In this document: positions 37,876 to 51,800 of the stretch, one piece after another
Numbering within the stretch: the first letter of the stretch is position 1
How the letters are laid out: each line of letters opens with the position of its first letter
Assembly: GCA_964019165.1 (NCBI GenBank)
Contig: OZ025276.1
Location: 14,124,813-14,188,812 of the forward strand
DNA length: 64,000 nt
Origin: Mastigias papua
Lineage: Eukaryota > Cnidaria > Scyphozoa > Rhizostomeae > Mastigiidae
Direction: 5' to 3'
Position numbers and translations under genes: made by a program
The notes under the pieces: generated by a model
The model's input: the letters and a program-made list of their open reading frames with translations, nothing else
What the model was told of the DNA's origin: nothing
Database searches by the model: none

Positions 37876-40800
37876 GCTATAGCCTTACTTTTTGGCCAAA
37901 AATGCCTCATTTTCATCACTTTTCAATGTTCAATCAAAATCAATCAATTTCAAATTTGGTCATTTTTCACCAAAATACCAAGGCTATAGCCTTACTTTTT
38001 GGCCAAAAATGCCTCATTTTCATCACTTTTCAATGTTCAATCAAAATCAATCAATTTCAAATTTGGTCATTTTTCACCAAAATACCAAGGCTATAGCCTT
38101 ACTTTTTGGCCAAAAATGCCTCATTTTCATCACTTTTCAATGTTCAATCAAAATCAATCAATTTCAAATTTGGTCATTTTTCACCAAAATACCAAGGCTA
38201 TAGCCTTACTTTTTGGCCAAAAATGCCTCATTTTCATCACTTTTCAATGTTCAATCAAAATCAATCAATTTCAAATTTGGTCATTTTTCACCAAAATACC
38301 AAGGCTATAGCCTTACTTTATGGCCAAAAATGCCTCATTTTCATCACTTTTCAATGTTCAATCAAAATCAATCAATTTCAAATTTGGTCATTTTTCACCA
38401 AAATACCAAGGCTATAGCCTTACTTTATGGCCAAAAATGCCTCATTTTCATCACTTTTCAATGTTCAATCAAAATCAATCAATTTCAAATTTGGTCATTT
38501 TTCACCAAAATACCAAGGCTATAGCCTTACTTTTTGGCCAAAAATGCCTCATTTTCATCACTTTTCAATGTTCAATCAAAATCAATCAATTTCAAATTTG
38601 GTCATTTTTCACCAAAATACCAAGGCTATAGCCTTACTTTTTGGCCAAAAATGCCTCATTTTCATCACTTTTCAATGTTCAATCACAATCAATCAATTTC
38701 AAATTTGGTCATTTTTCACCAAAATACCAAGGCTATAGCCTTACTTTTTGGCCAAAAATGCCTCATTTTCATCACTTTTCAATGTTCAATCAAAATCAAT
38801 CAATTTCAAATTTGGTCATTTTTCACCAAAATACCAAGGCTATAGCCTTACTTTTTGGCCAAAAATGCCTCATTTTCATCACTTTTCAATGTTCAATCAA
38901 AATCAATCAATTTCAAATTTGGTCACTTTTCACCAAAATACCAAGGCTATAGCCTTACTTTTTGGCCAAAAATGCCTCATTTTCATCACTTTTCAATGTT
39001 CAATCAAAATCAATCAATTTCAAATTTGGTCATTTTTCACCAAAATACCAAGGCTATAGCCTTACTTTTTGGCCAAAAATGCCTCATTTTCATCACTTTT
39101 CAATGTTCAATCAAAATCAATCAATTTCAAATTTGGTCATTTTTCACCAAAATACCAAGGCTATAGCCTTACTTTATGGCCAAAAATGCCTCATTTTCAT
39201 CACTTTTCAATGTTCAATCAAAATCAATCAATTTCAAATTTGGTCATTTTTCACCAAAATACCAAGGCTATAGCCTTACTTTTTGGCCAAAAATGCCTCA
39301 TTTTCATCACTTTTCAATGTTCAATCAAAATCAATCAATTTCAAATTTGGTCATTTTTCACCAAAATACCAAGGCTATAGCCTTACTTTTTGGCCAAAAA
39401 TGCCTCATTTTCATCACTTTTCAATGTTCAATCACAATCAATCAATTTCAAATTTGGTCATTTTTCACCAAAATACCAAGGCTATAGCCTTACTTTTTGG
39501 CCAAAAATGCCTCATTTTCATCACTTTTCAATGTTCAATCAAAATCAATCAATTTCAAATTTGGTCATTTTTCACCAAAATACCAAGGCTATAGCCTTAC
39601 TTTTTGGCCAAAAATGCCTCATTTTCATCACTTTTCAATGTTCAATCAAAATCAATCAATTTCAAATTTGGTCATTTTTCACCAAAATACCAAGGCTATA
39701 GCCTTACTTTTTGGCCAAAAATGCCTCATTTTCATCACTTTTCAATGTTCAATCACAATCAATCAATTTCAAATTTGGTCATTTTTCACCAAAATACCAA
39801 GGCTATAGCCTTACTTTTTGGCCAAAAATGCCTCATTTTCATCACTTTTCAATGTTCAATCAAAATCAATCAATTTCAAATTTGGTCATTTTTCACCAAA
39901 ATACCAAGGCTATAGCCTTACTTTTTGGCCAAAAATGCCTCATTTTCATCACTTTTCAATGTTCAATCACAATCAATCAATTTCAAATTTGGTCATTTTT
40001 CACCAAAATACCAAGGCTATAGCCTTACTTTTTCCCCAAAAATGCCTCATTTTCATCACTTTTCAATGTTCAATCAAAATCAATCAATTTCAAATTTGGT
40101 CATTTTTCACCAAAATACCAAGGCTATAGCCTTACTTTTTGGCCAAAAATGCCTCATTTTCATCACTTTTCAATGTTCAATCACAATCAATCAATTTCAA
40201 ATTTGGTGATTTTTCACCAAAATACCAAGGCTATAGCCTTACGTTTTGGCCAAAAATGCCTCATTTTCATCACTTTTCAATGTTCAATCACAATCAATCA
40301 ATTTCAAATTTGGTCATTTTTCACCAAAATACCAAGGCTATAGCCTTACTTTTTGGCCAAAAATGCCTCATTTTCATCACTTTTCAATGTTCAATCAAAA
40401 TCAATCAATTTCAAATTTGGTCATTTTTCACCAAAATACCAAGGCTATAGCCTTACTTTTTGGCCAAAAATGCCTCATTTTCATCACTTTTCAATGTTCA
40501 ATCAAAATCAATCAATTTCAAATTTGGTCATTTTTCACCAAAATACCAAGGCTATAGCCTTACTTTTTGGCCAAAAATGCCTCATTATCATCACTTTTCA
40601 ATGTTGAATCAAAATCAATCAATTTCAAATTTGGTCATTTTTCACCAAAATACCAAGGCTATAGCCTTACTTTTTGGCCAAAAATGCCTCATTTTCATCA
40701 CTTTTCAATGTTCAATCAAAATCAATCAATTTCAAATTTGGTCATTTTTCACCAAAATACCAAGGCTATAGCCTTACTTTTTGGCCAAAAATGCCTCATT

Positions 40801-43800
40801 TTCATCACTTTTCAATGTTCAATCACAATCAATCAATTTCAAATTTGGTCATTTTTCACCAAAATACCAAGGCTATAGCCTTACTTTTTGGCCAAAAATG
40901 CCTCATGTTCATCACTTTTCAATGTTCAATCAAAATCAATCAATTTCAAATTTGGTCATTTTTCACCAAAATACCAAGGCTATAGCCTTACTTTTTGGCC
41001 AAACATGCCTCATTTTCATCACTTTTCAATGTTCAATCAAAATCAATCAATTTCAAATTTGGTCATTTTTCACCAAAATACCAAGGCTATAGCCTTACTT
41101 TTTGGCCAAAAATGCCTCATTTTCATCACTTTTCAATGTTCAATCAAAATCAATCAATTTCAAATTTGGTCATTTTTCACCAAAATACCAAGGCTATAGC
41201 CTTACTTTTTGGCCAAAAATGCCTCATTTTCATCACTTTTCAATGTTCAATCACAATCAATCAATTTCAAATTTGGTCATTTTTCACCAAAATACCAAGG
41301 CTATAGCCTTACGTTTTGGCCAAAAATGCCTCATTTTCATCACTTTTCAATGTTCAATCACAATCAATCAATTTCAAATTTGGTCATTTTTCACCAAAAT
41401 ACCAAGGCTATAGCCTTACTTTTTGGCCAAAAATGCCTCATTTTCATCACTTTTCAATGTTCAATCAAAATCAATCAATTTCAAATTTGGTCATTTTTCA
41501 CCAAAATACCAAGGCTATAGCCTTACTTTTTGGCCAAAAATGCCTCATTTTCATCACTTTTCAATGTTCAATCAAAATCAATCAATTTCAAATTTGGTCA
41601 TTTTTCACCAAAATACCAAGGCTATAGCCTTACTTTTTGGCCAAAAATGCCTCATTTTCATCACTTTTCAATGTTCAATCAAAATCAATCAATTTCAAAT
41701 TTGGTCATTTGTCACCAAAATACCAAGGCTATAGCCTTACTTTTTGGCCAAAAATGCCTCATTTTCATCACTTTTCAATGTTCAATCAAAATCAATCAAT
41801 TTCAAATTTGGTCATTTTTCACCAAAATACCAAGGCTATAGCCTTACTTTTTGGCCAAAAATGCCTCATTTTCATCACTTTTCAATGTTCAATCAAAATC
41901 AATCAATTTCAAATTTGGTCATTTTTCACCAAAATACCAAGGCTATAGCCTTACTTTTTGGCCAAAAATGCCTCATTTTCATCACTTTTCAATGTTCAAT
42001 CAAAATCAATCAATTTCAAATTTGGTCATTTTTCACCAAAATACCAAGGCTATAGCCTTACTTTTTGGCCAAAAATGCCTCATTTTCATCACTTTTCAAT
42101 GTTCAATCAAAATCAATCAATTTCAAATTTGGTCATTTTTCACCAAAATACCAAGGCTATAGCCTTACTTTTTGGCCAAAAATGCCTCATTATCATCACT
42201 TTTCAATGTTCAATCAAAATCAATCAATTTCAAATTTGGTCATTTTTCACCAAAATACCAAGGCTATAGCCTTACTTTTTGGCCAAAAATGCCTCATTTT
42301 CATCACTTTTCAATGTTCAATCACAATCAATCAATTTCAAATTTGGTCATTTTTCACCAAAATACCAAGGCTATAGCCTTACTTTTTGGCCAAAAATGCC
42401 TCATTATCATCACTTTTCAATGTTCAATCAAAATCAATCAATTTCAAATTTGGTCATTTTTCACCAAAATACCAAGGCTATAGCCTTACTTTTTGGCCAA
42501 AAATGCCTCATTATCATCACTTTTCAATGTTCAATCAAAATCAATCAATTTCAAATTTGGTCATTTTTCACCAAAATACCAAGGCTATAGCCTTACAGTT
42601 TGGACAAAAATGCCTCATTTTCATCACTTTTCAATGTTCAATCAAAATCAATCAATTTCAAATTTGGTCATTTTTCACCAAAATACCAAGGCTATAGCCT
42701 TACTTTTTGGCCAAAAATGCCTCATTTTCATCACTTTTCAATGTTCAATCAAAATCAATCAATTTCAAATTTGGTCATTTTTCACCAAAATACCAAGGCT
42801 ATAGCCTTACTTTTTGGCCAAAAATGCCTCATTTTCATCACTTTTCAATGTTCAATCAAAATCAATCAATTTCAAATTTGGTCATTTTTCACCAAAATAC
42901 CAAGGCTATAGCCTTACTTTTTGGCCAAAAATGCCTCATTTTCATCACTTTTCAATGTTCAATCAAAATCAATCAATTTCAAATTTGGTCATTTTTCACC
43001 AAAATACCAAGGCTATAGCCTTACTTTTTGGCCAAAAATGCCTCATTTTCATCACTTTTCAATGTTCAATCAAAATCAATCAATTTCAAATTTGGTCATT
43101 TTTCACCAAAATACCAAGGCTATAGCCTTACTTTTTGGCCAAAAATGCCTCATTTTCATCACTTTTCAATGTTCAATCACAATCAATCAATTTCAAATTT
43201 GGTCATTTTTCACCAAAATACCAAGGCTATAGCCTTACTTTTTGGCCAAAAATGCCTCATTTTCATCACTTTTCAATGTTCAATCAAAATCAATCAATTT
43301 CAAATTTGGTCATTTTTCACCAAAATACCAAGGCTATAGCCTTACAGTTTGGACAAAAATGCCTCATTTTCATCACTTTTCAATGTTCAATCAAAATCAA
43401 TCAATTTCAAATTTGGTCATTTTTCACCAAAATACCAAGGCTATAGCCTTACTTTTTGGCCAAACATGCCTCATTTTCATCACTTTTCAATGTTCAATCA
43501 AAATCAATCAATTTCAAATTTGGTCATTTTTCACCAAAATACCAAGGCTATAGCCTTACTTTTTGGCCAAAAATGCCTCATTTTCATCACTTTTCAATGT
43601 TCAATCAAAATCAATCAATTTCAAATTTGGTCATTTTTCACCAAAATACCAAGGCTATAGCCTTACTTTTTGGCCAAAAATGCCTCATTATCATCACTTT
43701 TCAATGTTCAATCAAAATCAATCAATTTCAAATTTGGTCATTTTTCACCAAAATACCAAGGCTATAGCCTTACTTTTTGGCCAAAAATGCCTCATTTTCA

Positions 43801-44943
43801 TCACTTTTCAATGTTCAATCAAAATCAATCAATTTCAAATTTGGTCATTTTTCACCAAAATACCAAGGCTATAGCCTTACTTTTTGGCCAAAAATGCCTC
43901 ATTTTCATCACTTTTCAATGTTCAATCACAATCAATCAATTTCAAATTTGGTCATTTTTCACCAAAATACCAAGGCTATAGCCTTACTTTTTGGCCAAAA
44001 ATGCCTCATTTTCATCACTTTTCAATGTTCAATCAAAATCAATCAATTTCAAATTTGGTCATTTTTCACCAAAATACCAAGGCTATAGCCTTACTTTTTG
44101 GCCAAAAATGCCTCATTTTCATCACTTTTCAATGTTCAATCAAAATCAATCAATTTCAAATTTGGTCATTTGTCACCAAAATACCAAGGCTATAGCCTTA
44201 CTTTTTGGCCAAACATGCCTCATTTTCATCACTTTTCAATGTTCAATCACAATCAATCAATTTCAAATTTGGTCATTTGTTACCAAAATACCAAGGCTAT
44301 AGCCTTACTTTTTGGCCAAAAATGCCTCATTTTCATCACTTTTCAATGTTCAATCACAATCAATCAATTTCAAATTTGGTCATTTTTCACCAAAATACCA
44401 AGGCTATAGCCTTACTTTTTGGCCAAAAATGCCTCATTTTCATCACTTTTCAATGTTCAATCAAAATCAATCAATTTCAAATTTGGTCATTTTTCACCAA
44501 AATACCAAGGCTATAGCCTTACTTTTTGGCCAAAAATGCCTCATTATCATCACTTTTCAATGTTCAATCAAAATCAATCAATTTCAAATTTGGTCATTTT
44601 TCACCAAAATACCAAGGCTATAGCCTTACTTTTTGGCCAAAAATGCCTCATTTTCATCACTTTTCAATGTTCAATCAAAATCAATCAATTTCAAATTTGG
44701 TTATTTTTCACCAAAATACCAAGGCTATAGCCTTACTGTTTGGCCAAAAATGCCTCATTTTCATCACTTTTCAATGTTCAATCACAATCAATCAATTTCA
44801 AATTTGGTCATTTTTCACCAAAATACCAAGGCTATAGCCTTACTTTTTGGCCAAAAATGCCTCATTTTCATCACTTTTCAATGTTCAATCAAAATCAATC
44901 AATTTCAAATTTGGTCATTTCTCACCAAAATACCAAGGCTATA
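37876..44943 (+). repeat. 107-bp satellite array, 66 tandem copies
   Basis: Monomers of exactly 107 bases repeat head-to-tail 66 times without a single net length change: the word ATGCCTCATT or a point variant recurs every 107 bases from 37892 to 44847. Each junction carries the 14-bp palindrome AAGGCTATAGCCTT, and most monomers also hold TTTTGGCCAAAA. Variants are point changes at a few sites (AAAATC/ACAATC, CATTTTC/CATTATC, TTTTTGG/TTTATGG, others). Because 107 is not a multiple of three, each frame stays open for almost three monomers and ends at CTATAG. This yields dozens of overlapping 103-codon frames that are artefacts of the repeat, not genes. Confidence 0.98.
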
Positions 44944-45804
44944 AAGTGATGAAGGTAGGCAAAGTTTAGTGTATGCAGAAAATAGTGTTGTTATGTCGTC
45001 AAGCTCGTTGGAAAGATGATGGTGTTATGGTGGGGGGGGGGCATGATGTAGAATGGGATAGAAGTTTGGTAATTAGTTGGGAGTGGCATTCAAAGAGTAA
45101 GTGTGATTTCTGAAAGTGTAGGGGACAATCTTCAACACGCTTCAAATATTATCTACAACATGCCAGATAGCTTTTGGGGCTATCTGTGAAAGTTGCATGG
45201 TGTGCCAAGAACCCGCAGTATTTAGCGATAAATCATAGGATTTGCTGATAAAAAGCAAGTTTCCGACTAAGTGTTGTTCCTGGGGATATGACCTCCAGGC
45301 CCCCTATCGCGAAGGGCCTAGGTATGGTAGATGGTAAGTATTGTATATAGGATATCTAAGGAAAAGAGGGAGGAAGAAAGAAGGTTGATGTAAGGTGTTG
45401 CTCTTGAGACGCTTACCGATTGAATTTTTTGACGTGAAACATTACAAAACAACGCAATCGTCAAGTCTAGTCATCAAAAATAAACTCAATCTGATATTGT
45501 AAGGTCTAGCCAATGAAGATAACTTGAAAACAAGAAACAAGTAATAGAACGCGAACTAAAAGAGGAATGTGTGTGGAATGAGGTCGTAGGAGTAAATTGA
45601 GTGTACTTGAAGGTTCGGTGATCTCAATACTACACAAGGATATAATTGTCAAAAAAATACCTTGTTTGAAAATAATAAACTGGTAAGGATGTGCAATGTG
45701 TAATCCTTCTGTTTATCGCAGGTCCGAGGTTCAATCCTAAACTCTAATTTGCATCTTCATTGTAATATTCATCCAATTCAACTACAAACAATTCAATTTA
45801 ACTA
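44944..45804. other. Region between the satellite and the LCA5 3' end
   Basis: The first 30 bases (AAAGTGATGAAGGTAGGCAAAG) resemble the satellite in inverted orientation. No gene is visible. The LCA5 3' UTR should lie at the high end on the minus strand. A short GGTTCAATCC (about 45729) is B-box-like but has no matching tRNA fold. Confidence 0.4.
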
Positions 45805-48800
45805 TCAGATTAACACCATCTCCTCGATGTCATCATCTGCAAAGCTACTGATGGTTTTTACAGCGCTCGTTCCTACACTACCTACTTTCTTCTCTGCACC
45901 ATTAAACAAATTTGCAACTCCAGCACGGGTGTTGTCTAAACCTGTGTCAAAAAGTCCTTTATCTGAGGCAGGTTTCTGTCCCTTTCCTCGCCTTCCATAT
46001 TTTGGACGATCGTCCGAAAATATATCATTTTCGGGTGAAGAAGGATCAGCTTTGTCATCTACGATCTGCTTGCCAAATGTTGGCTGATAAACACCAAAAA
46101 GATTACTACTAGCAGCTTGATCTTGTTTGCTTTTACTCAGTGTTGTTTTCTTGTCCTCATCTAATGGACTTTTGGTCCGTTGCCTCGAAGTCAAGAGTAC
46201 ATCACCAGCAGTATTTGGTGCTGAATCTTTTGCGTTTTCAGGCTCTTTGCTTTTGTTTTTACTTTTCGTGTCGAAAAATAAAAAGCTGTCTTTTTCCTCT
46301 TGGTCATTGAATCGTGAGGTTCTCTTTCTGCCAGCTGAGCTCACGGTTGGGTTATACTCTCCAAAAAATAAATCGTCATTGCCTTTCGGCTTATTTCTGC
46401 TTGCTCCCCCTGACGCATCTGGATGTGATGAGAGTGCAGAATTCTCTCCAGTCCGCTTAGCACTATGCCCCTTGCCACCTATTTTGTTATTATCGTTTAA
46501 TCGAAAGTCCAGGGGCGGGTGCTTAATATGTTCTTCATCCTTTCTACTGCTTTCCAAAAAAATCGGCTTCGCTTTAGCCTTTGAAACTGGCTTGAGTGGA
46601 TCTTCACGTGGCATATCACTACCCCCATCTTTAATTTTTACAGGACTATGAGTTAAAGGCTCCACAGTTTCATTAAGGCCGGTCTGAAAAGTGCGAAGAG
46701 CTTTCTTCTTAAATTCGTCATTGTTAACCACTGCTTGCTCCACCTCATTAGCTGCTTCCATCTCTAACCGCTTTATTGCTTGCAAATTCATCTCTTTTTC
46801 TCGACCAACTTTTTCCAAAAATTTCCTCTCTGTTAACTCTCTTTCCGCATCTAATTTAATCTTTGTCTTCTCTGCTTCCTCCTTTATTCGTTCCTCTTCT
46901 CTACGCTTTTCTTCTCTCTCCCTTTCTACCTTTAATATTTCTTCTTCCTTCCTGCGAATTTTTTCTTCCATCTCTTTCAATCTCCTTTGATCCTCCTCCA
47001 ACTGCCTTCGTTTGCGCTCTTCCTCAAGGATCCTTTCTAGCTCCTCTTCCTTTTTCTTCAGAGCACTCACCATGGTCTCCACCTGCGAAGTCTCTGATGC
47101 CCGAGTGCTTTCCACCTCTTTGTCTCCAACGCTTGTGTCTATGTGATCAACCGTGCGTATTCTTGGTGTTTCCCTCACATCCATAGCCAAAGGGGTCGGA
47201 GGCTTCGATAATCTTGATGAATTAAATCCGTTAGCCGAATACGAACCTTGTTTGGACTCTGGCTTTTGCATCTTCTTCTTCAACGCTATTCGCTGAGAGT
47301 ATATATTCTGTACTTCCAGTTCCTTTTCCTTTTCCTTCGAACAAGAGACATTTGGCTGAGTAACATACAGGGATCAAAACTGTAAAAGCTCTTACAAAGA
47401 AAGTTTGCTATCAATTATAATGTCCAATTTCTTATAAACTTTACTTAGAGTTAACACATACCATTTCATCCCAGTGCTAAGTATAATGAGACAACATGGA
47501 AATACGTGTAGGCCACCAACGCGCAAATAGCTTGCTATCAGCTCTGCAGAGTTTCGCTCGACTGAAAAATGCTTAAATTTCCATCCTGGCCTAAAGACCA
47601 TTATATCTTAAACCCCAAATTATACAGAAATGTCTCCCCTCATGCAGCAAAAATTATGTATAAGGGCAATTCCAATAAGGTTTAGTATATTGTGAGGAAA
47701 GGACAATGAATCAAAATGGAAGAGGATCGAAAAACTAAATTTGATTAGTGGTGAGGTGTACTTTTCGGTTCTTAATACACAGGGAAATGCCAGGAATTTT
47801 TCTACAGTCATGGTAAATATAGAATGCCAAAAGATCAGTGATTATGCTTTAAACTAAGTGATGCCTGGAAAAATCGAAAATAACCGGGTTCTAAGGCAAA
47901 CGAAAAATAAACAGACCGGGAGGTTGGAAAAATTCACATTTGCAAGCATTCCACATTCAGCACCGGAGAGGACAAGACATTAAGGAGGATATTCCACATT
48001 CAGCACCGGAGAGGGCACAACATTAAGGAGGATATTCCACATTCAGCACCGGAGAGGACACGACATTAAGGAGGATATTCCACATTCAGCACCGGAGGGG
48101 ACACGACATTAAGGAGGATATTCCACATTCAGCACCGGAGAGGACACGACATTAAGGAGGATATTCCACATTCAGCACCGGAGAGGACACGACATTAAGG
48201 AGGATATTCCACATTCAGCACCGGAGAGGACACGACATTAAGGAGGATATCCCACATTCAGCACCGGAGAGGACACGACATTAAGGAGGATAGACATAGT
48301 TCCAGGTTATTGCTTTTGTTCTCATTTGCGTCATTTGAATTTGAACATAGGAAGAAGAATAATAAACAGCTCGCATGATATGATATTCTTAACCGTGCCT
48401 GTACAGCCTCTGACTCTCATAAATGGGACGTCAGTTTTCTTTGTGGATCACAAACCCTAGTCCAAATGCAAGAGGATGCTGATGGGAGGTTTTCTAACCA
48501 CGAAAAAACTTTTACTAATTTTAATAAAGTTCATGAAGTTTTCATGCCTCCATTGATAAGTTCGACAAAGAAACAACTTCCTAATTGTGGCAGTTGCAAA
48601 CTCAATGTCTATCTAAAATAGCCACTGGTGCTTTTACCTGGCAATATTGGATACCTTCTCAATACTGGCAGTCATGAATTCTTGTCACTTCTATCGCTAA
48701 ATTGCTAATGCTACAATACTGATCAGAAGTCCTTGGGACACTTGCAAGAAACTGATAAAACCACATTCCTCCACATTTTGTCATCATTGCAACTTACACG

Positions 48801-51800
48801 CAATCCCCTCCCCTAGAATAATGTTAGTGCGTCTATGGGGCACTTGAAGTTGGCATGCACGTGAAATTTTCCCATTGTCGCAAGTATTTCTCCCAAAAAC
48901 GTACATTGCTTGAGGGAGGAAGAGGGGAATGAAATTTCAATGCAGAGTAAAATAGTACCAAGTGTTCCAGGACTTTTGGCGAGTATTGCATCACCTCGGA
49001 CCGGGTAATACTTTCAACCGCTTAATTTTAAAATTAGTGCAAAACCTATGAATTGTAAATCATCCAAGTACAGTAATCAACTTGCTCAGAATACTGCATC
49101 AATATATTTGGATGAAATCGCTGTCAAAGGCTATCTAATTTCTGGCAAAGAGGTAGGCCCAATTAACAAACCCAACCCCTGGACACATTATTCATCATAT
49201 CACGTGTACCCGAATCTGGCTATAAATTTCGGTTCACCTTTCAGTCGCTATCCGACGTTTCATACTCTGACGAGTGTCGGACGAAAATAAGCTTTTCAGT
49301 ATGGTTAAAACATGGTACCGCTTTTTTGTGCTGTAGTGAAGTTCTGTAGTACCAATAGACTTTTCACAAACCCAACCCTACAAAGTCAGGACAAATGAAA
49401 CTGCGGCTGTATTACCGATTTCAAATTTTAGTTCAGTGATGATGACTCTATCATTCATAAAAACGTCTTTGCTACAAGAACCGCCTTCAACTTAAAGTAA
49501 AATATCCCAAACGAACATATAAAGACCATCCTTCAATTCGGGAGGAAAGGAAATTGCCAACCTCGGCTATTGCAAGACGACACTTAGTTTGTAAAACATC
49601 TGTAATAAGGAGTAGATGGTTCGGTTCTGCAAAACAAGATGGCTGTACAGTTTGCTCATGCATCAACTGTCAACCCGAATTTTAGTAGATGAAGCAAAAT
49701 CCTTAAAATATTGAAGCATCACACAGCCAATGAATTTACAACAGTCTCACCCATCCTAAATACAATCTGCAAAGTAAATATGATTTTGTCATACCTTGAA
49801 ACGATATGCCAGATCTCTCTGATCGTTTTCTAACTTCCTTAGCTCCTCTACAGCTTTTCGATACTTTTCATTCTTCTCCTTTGTTTCTCGTACACGAGAT
49901 CTTTCATTCAACTTGATAACTCGCTCCAACTCCTGCAAACAGACGATCACTGTGAAGAATATTGGCACCATTTCTCAAACCATCACGCTCGAAAACGTTA
50001 ACATTACAGCCGCAAATTGTGCGACAGCTAATTACAGGCCTTGAATGGAAACACTGAAGTTTGGATATTGCGTTACCACGAAACCTAAAAACCCACGAAT
50101 TTATGCTGATTTGCACATAAATTCACGGTACTTGAGATTATCAATTCATGCGGTTAGAGGCCTATACCATAGAAATAATACAGTGAACAGAAATGAAAAA
50201 TCTAATCTTTACGATAAAGATGGAAATGTGCTAAAGGAGTTAGAAGGTGAGAAGAAGAGCATTAAAAAACATCCCAAATCGAAAGATCATCACATTTTTT
50301 AAGAAACAAAGAAATCGAAAAATCACTACCGATATCTTCAATTCTTTTTCGCTCAAATCATTTTCAAGTTGTGATAGCTTCTGTTGCAACTTCTCTCTTT
50401 CGTCAAGTTGTTTGTCTCTAATCAAGTCTTCATACTTTCTGAGTTTATCTCTCAGTTTCTGTATTTCAAGGTCTTTCCGGTGCATCTCATCACGTGATCT
50501 CTCAAAACCCTCTCTCTGCTTCTTCAACTTTTCTCTGAGAACTCTGACCTATTCAAAATGCACTAATGTGAATGCAACTTGCAATACAGTGTCAAGAAGA
50601 TGCTTGTGAAATACAAAGGTTCCCCACATTTAAAAAAATACAAAGAGGAATAGAAAAGAAACAGAAGATATTAATACAGAAGATATTCTACAGTGCTTCT
50701 CTTGTAGATATCCAGAATAATATCCTTGTTGTAGATATTTTGCAGAGCATAGTAGAGGCTATAAGTTCAAATTTCTGACTGCAGTGTAATAAGAATGTAT
50801 AAACATCTTTCTCCTGCTCTATAACACAGGAACCAGAGAGGAGAGATGGTGGTACACTTGATTAAACTAAGCTTCTGACTAACTGCCATAAATCCTCGAA
50901 TTAGCCCCCTGGGGGCTTATTTACTTTTCATGCTTTTTGGGTGGGGGTTTATTCGAGGGGAGGGCTTTTTTGAGGGGGCTTATAAAATTATTTGACAAAT
51001 GTCAGATAAAAAGCTCATTGTCAAAGCTCCTTTTCTCCATACTATTACAAGAACAGTCTAAATTTAAGCATTAGTCTTTATAAAAGTCTTCATTATCATC
51101 TGGGGTGGGGGCTTATTTGAGGGGGGCTTATTAACAATTTGAAGTTCTAGCATACAGGCTTATTCAAGGGAGGGGCTTATTCAAGGGGGGCTAATTCGAG
51201 GATTTATGATATGCAACATAACTTATATGCTTATATACAAACCTGGACTACAAACAAAAGCAATTGCAGGCTTTGCAAGAAGTATTTTGCAAACATATAT
51301 TAAGTTTAAATCAATTTAATTTGCATTTGCTACATTGATAATAGATTGTAAATTAGTATATCTGTAGGTTCCTCTAATTAGTATCATGCTATAATGATAG
51401 CAAAATTTGACTAAAGAAATTACTATTATTATTACTACATTATATATAAACTGAGAACAATCATAATAACTATGAATTAGACAAAGGAGCAGTTGAACTG
51501 TTAATAGTAGATTACTGACTACTTCCATGGGGTGAAAGTGATTACATGAGCAGACAACATGAAATGAACTACCACTGGTATAGTGACACAGCTGACTCAT
51601 AGGTAAAGAAATGTTCACAATGCAAAATCATAATGGCAAAGTAGAGAAGCAGGAATACAAATGAATGAAAGAATGAAAATGTGAAAAACAAGGAGATGAC
51701 TTGTGAATAAAATTTTTGCATTCACTATGGCATACCTCCGAATTATGTTTCTGTATTATCAATGGTATTTCTGCTTCTTCGTTGTCATATTTCTTGATGG

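Noticed and set aside
37876..44943. CRISPR-like array of regular repeats
   Set aside because: The 107-bp units abut with no variable spacers, and the surrounding genes are intron-rich animal genes. This is satellite DNA.
37892..44949. Dozens of overlapping 103-codon frames as a protein family
   Set aside because: They are the same satellite monomer read in shifted frames, with no codon-level constraint visible and no start or splice context.
45685..45755. tRNA gene suggested by GGTTCAATCC
   Set aside because: The B-box-like word has no matching acceptor, D or anticodon stems upstream.
46127..47186. Long plus-strand frames (174, 99 and 107 codons) opposite the LCA5 last exon
   Set aside because: Antisense shadows of a Lys/Glu/Ser-rich coding exon. 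The minus strand shows lebercilin motifs.
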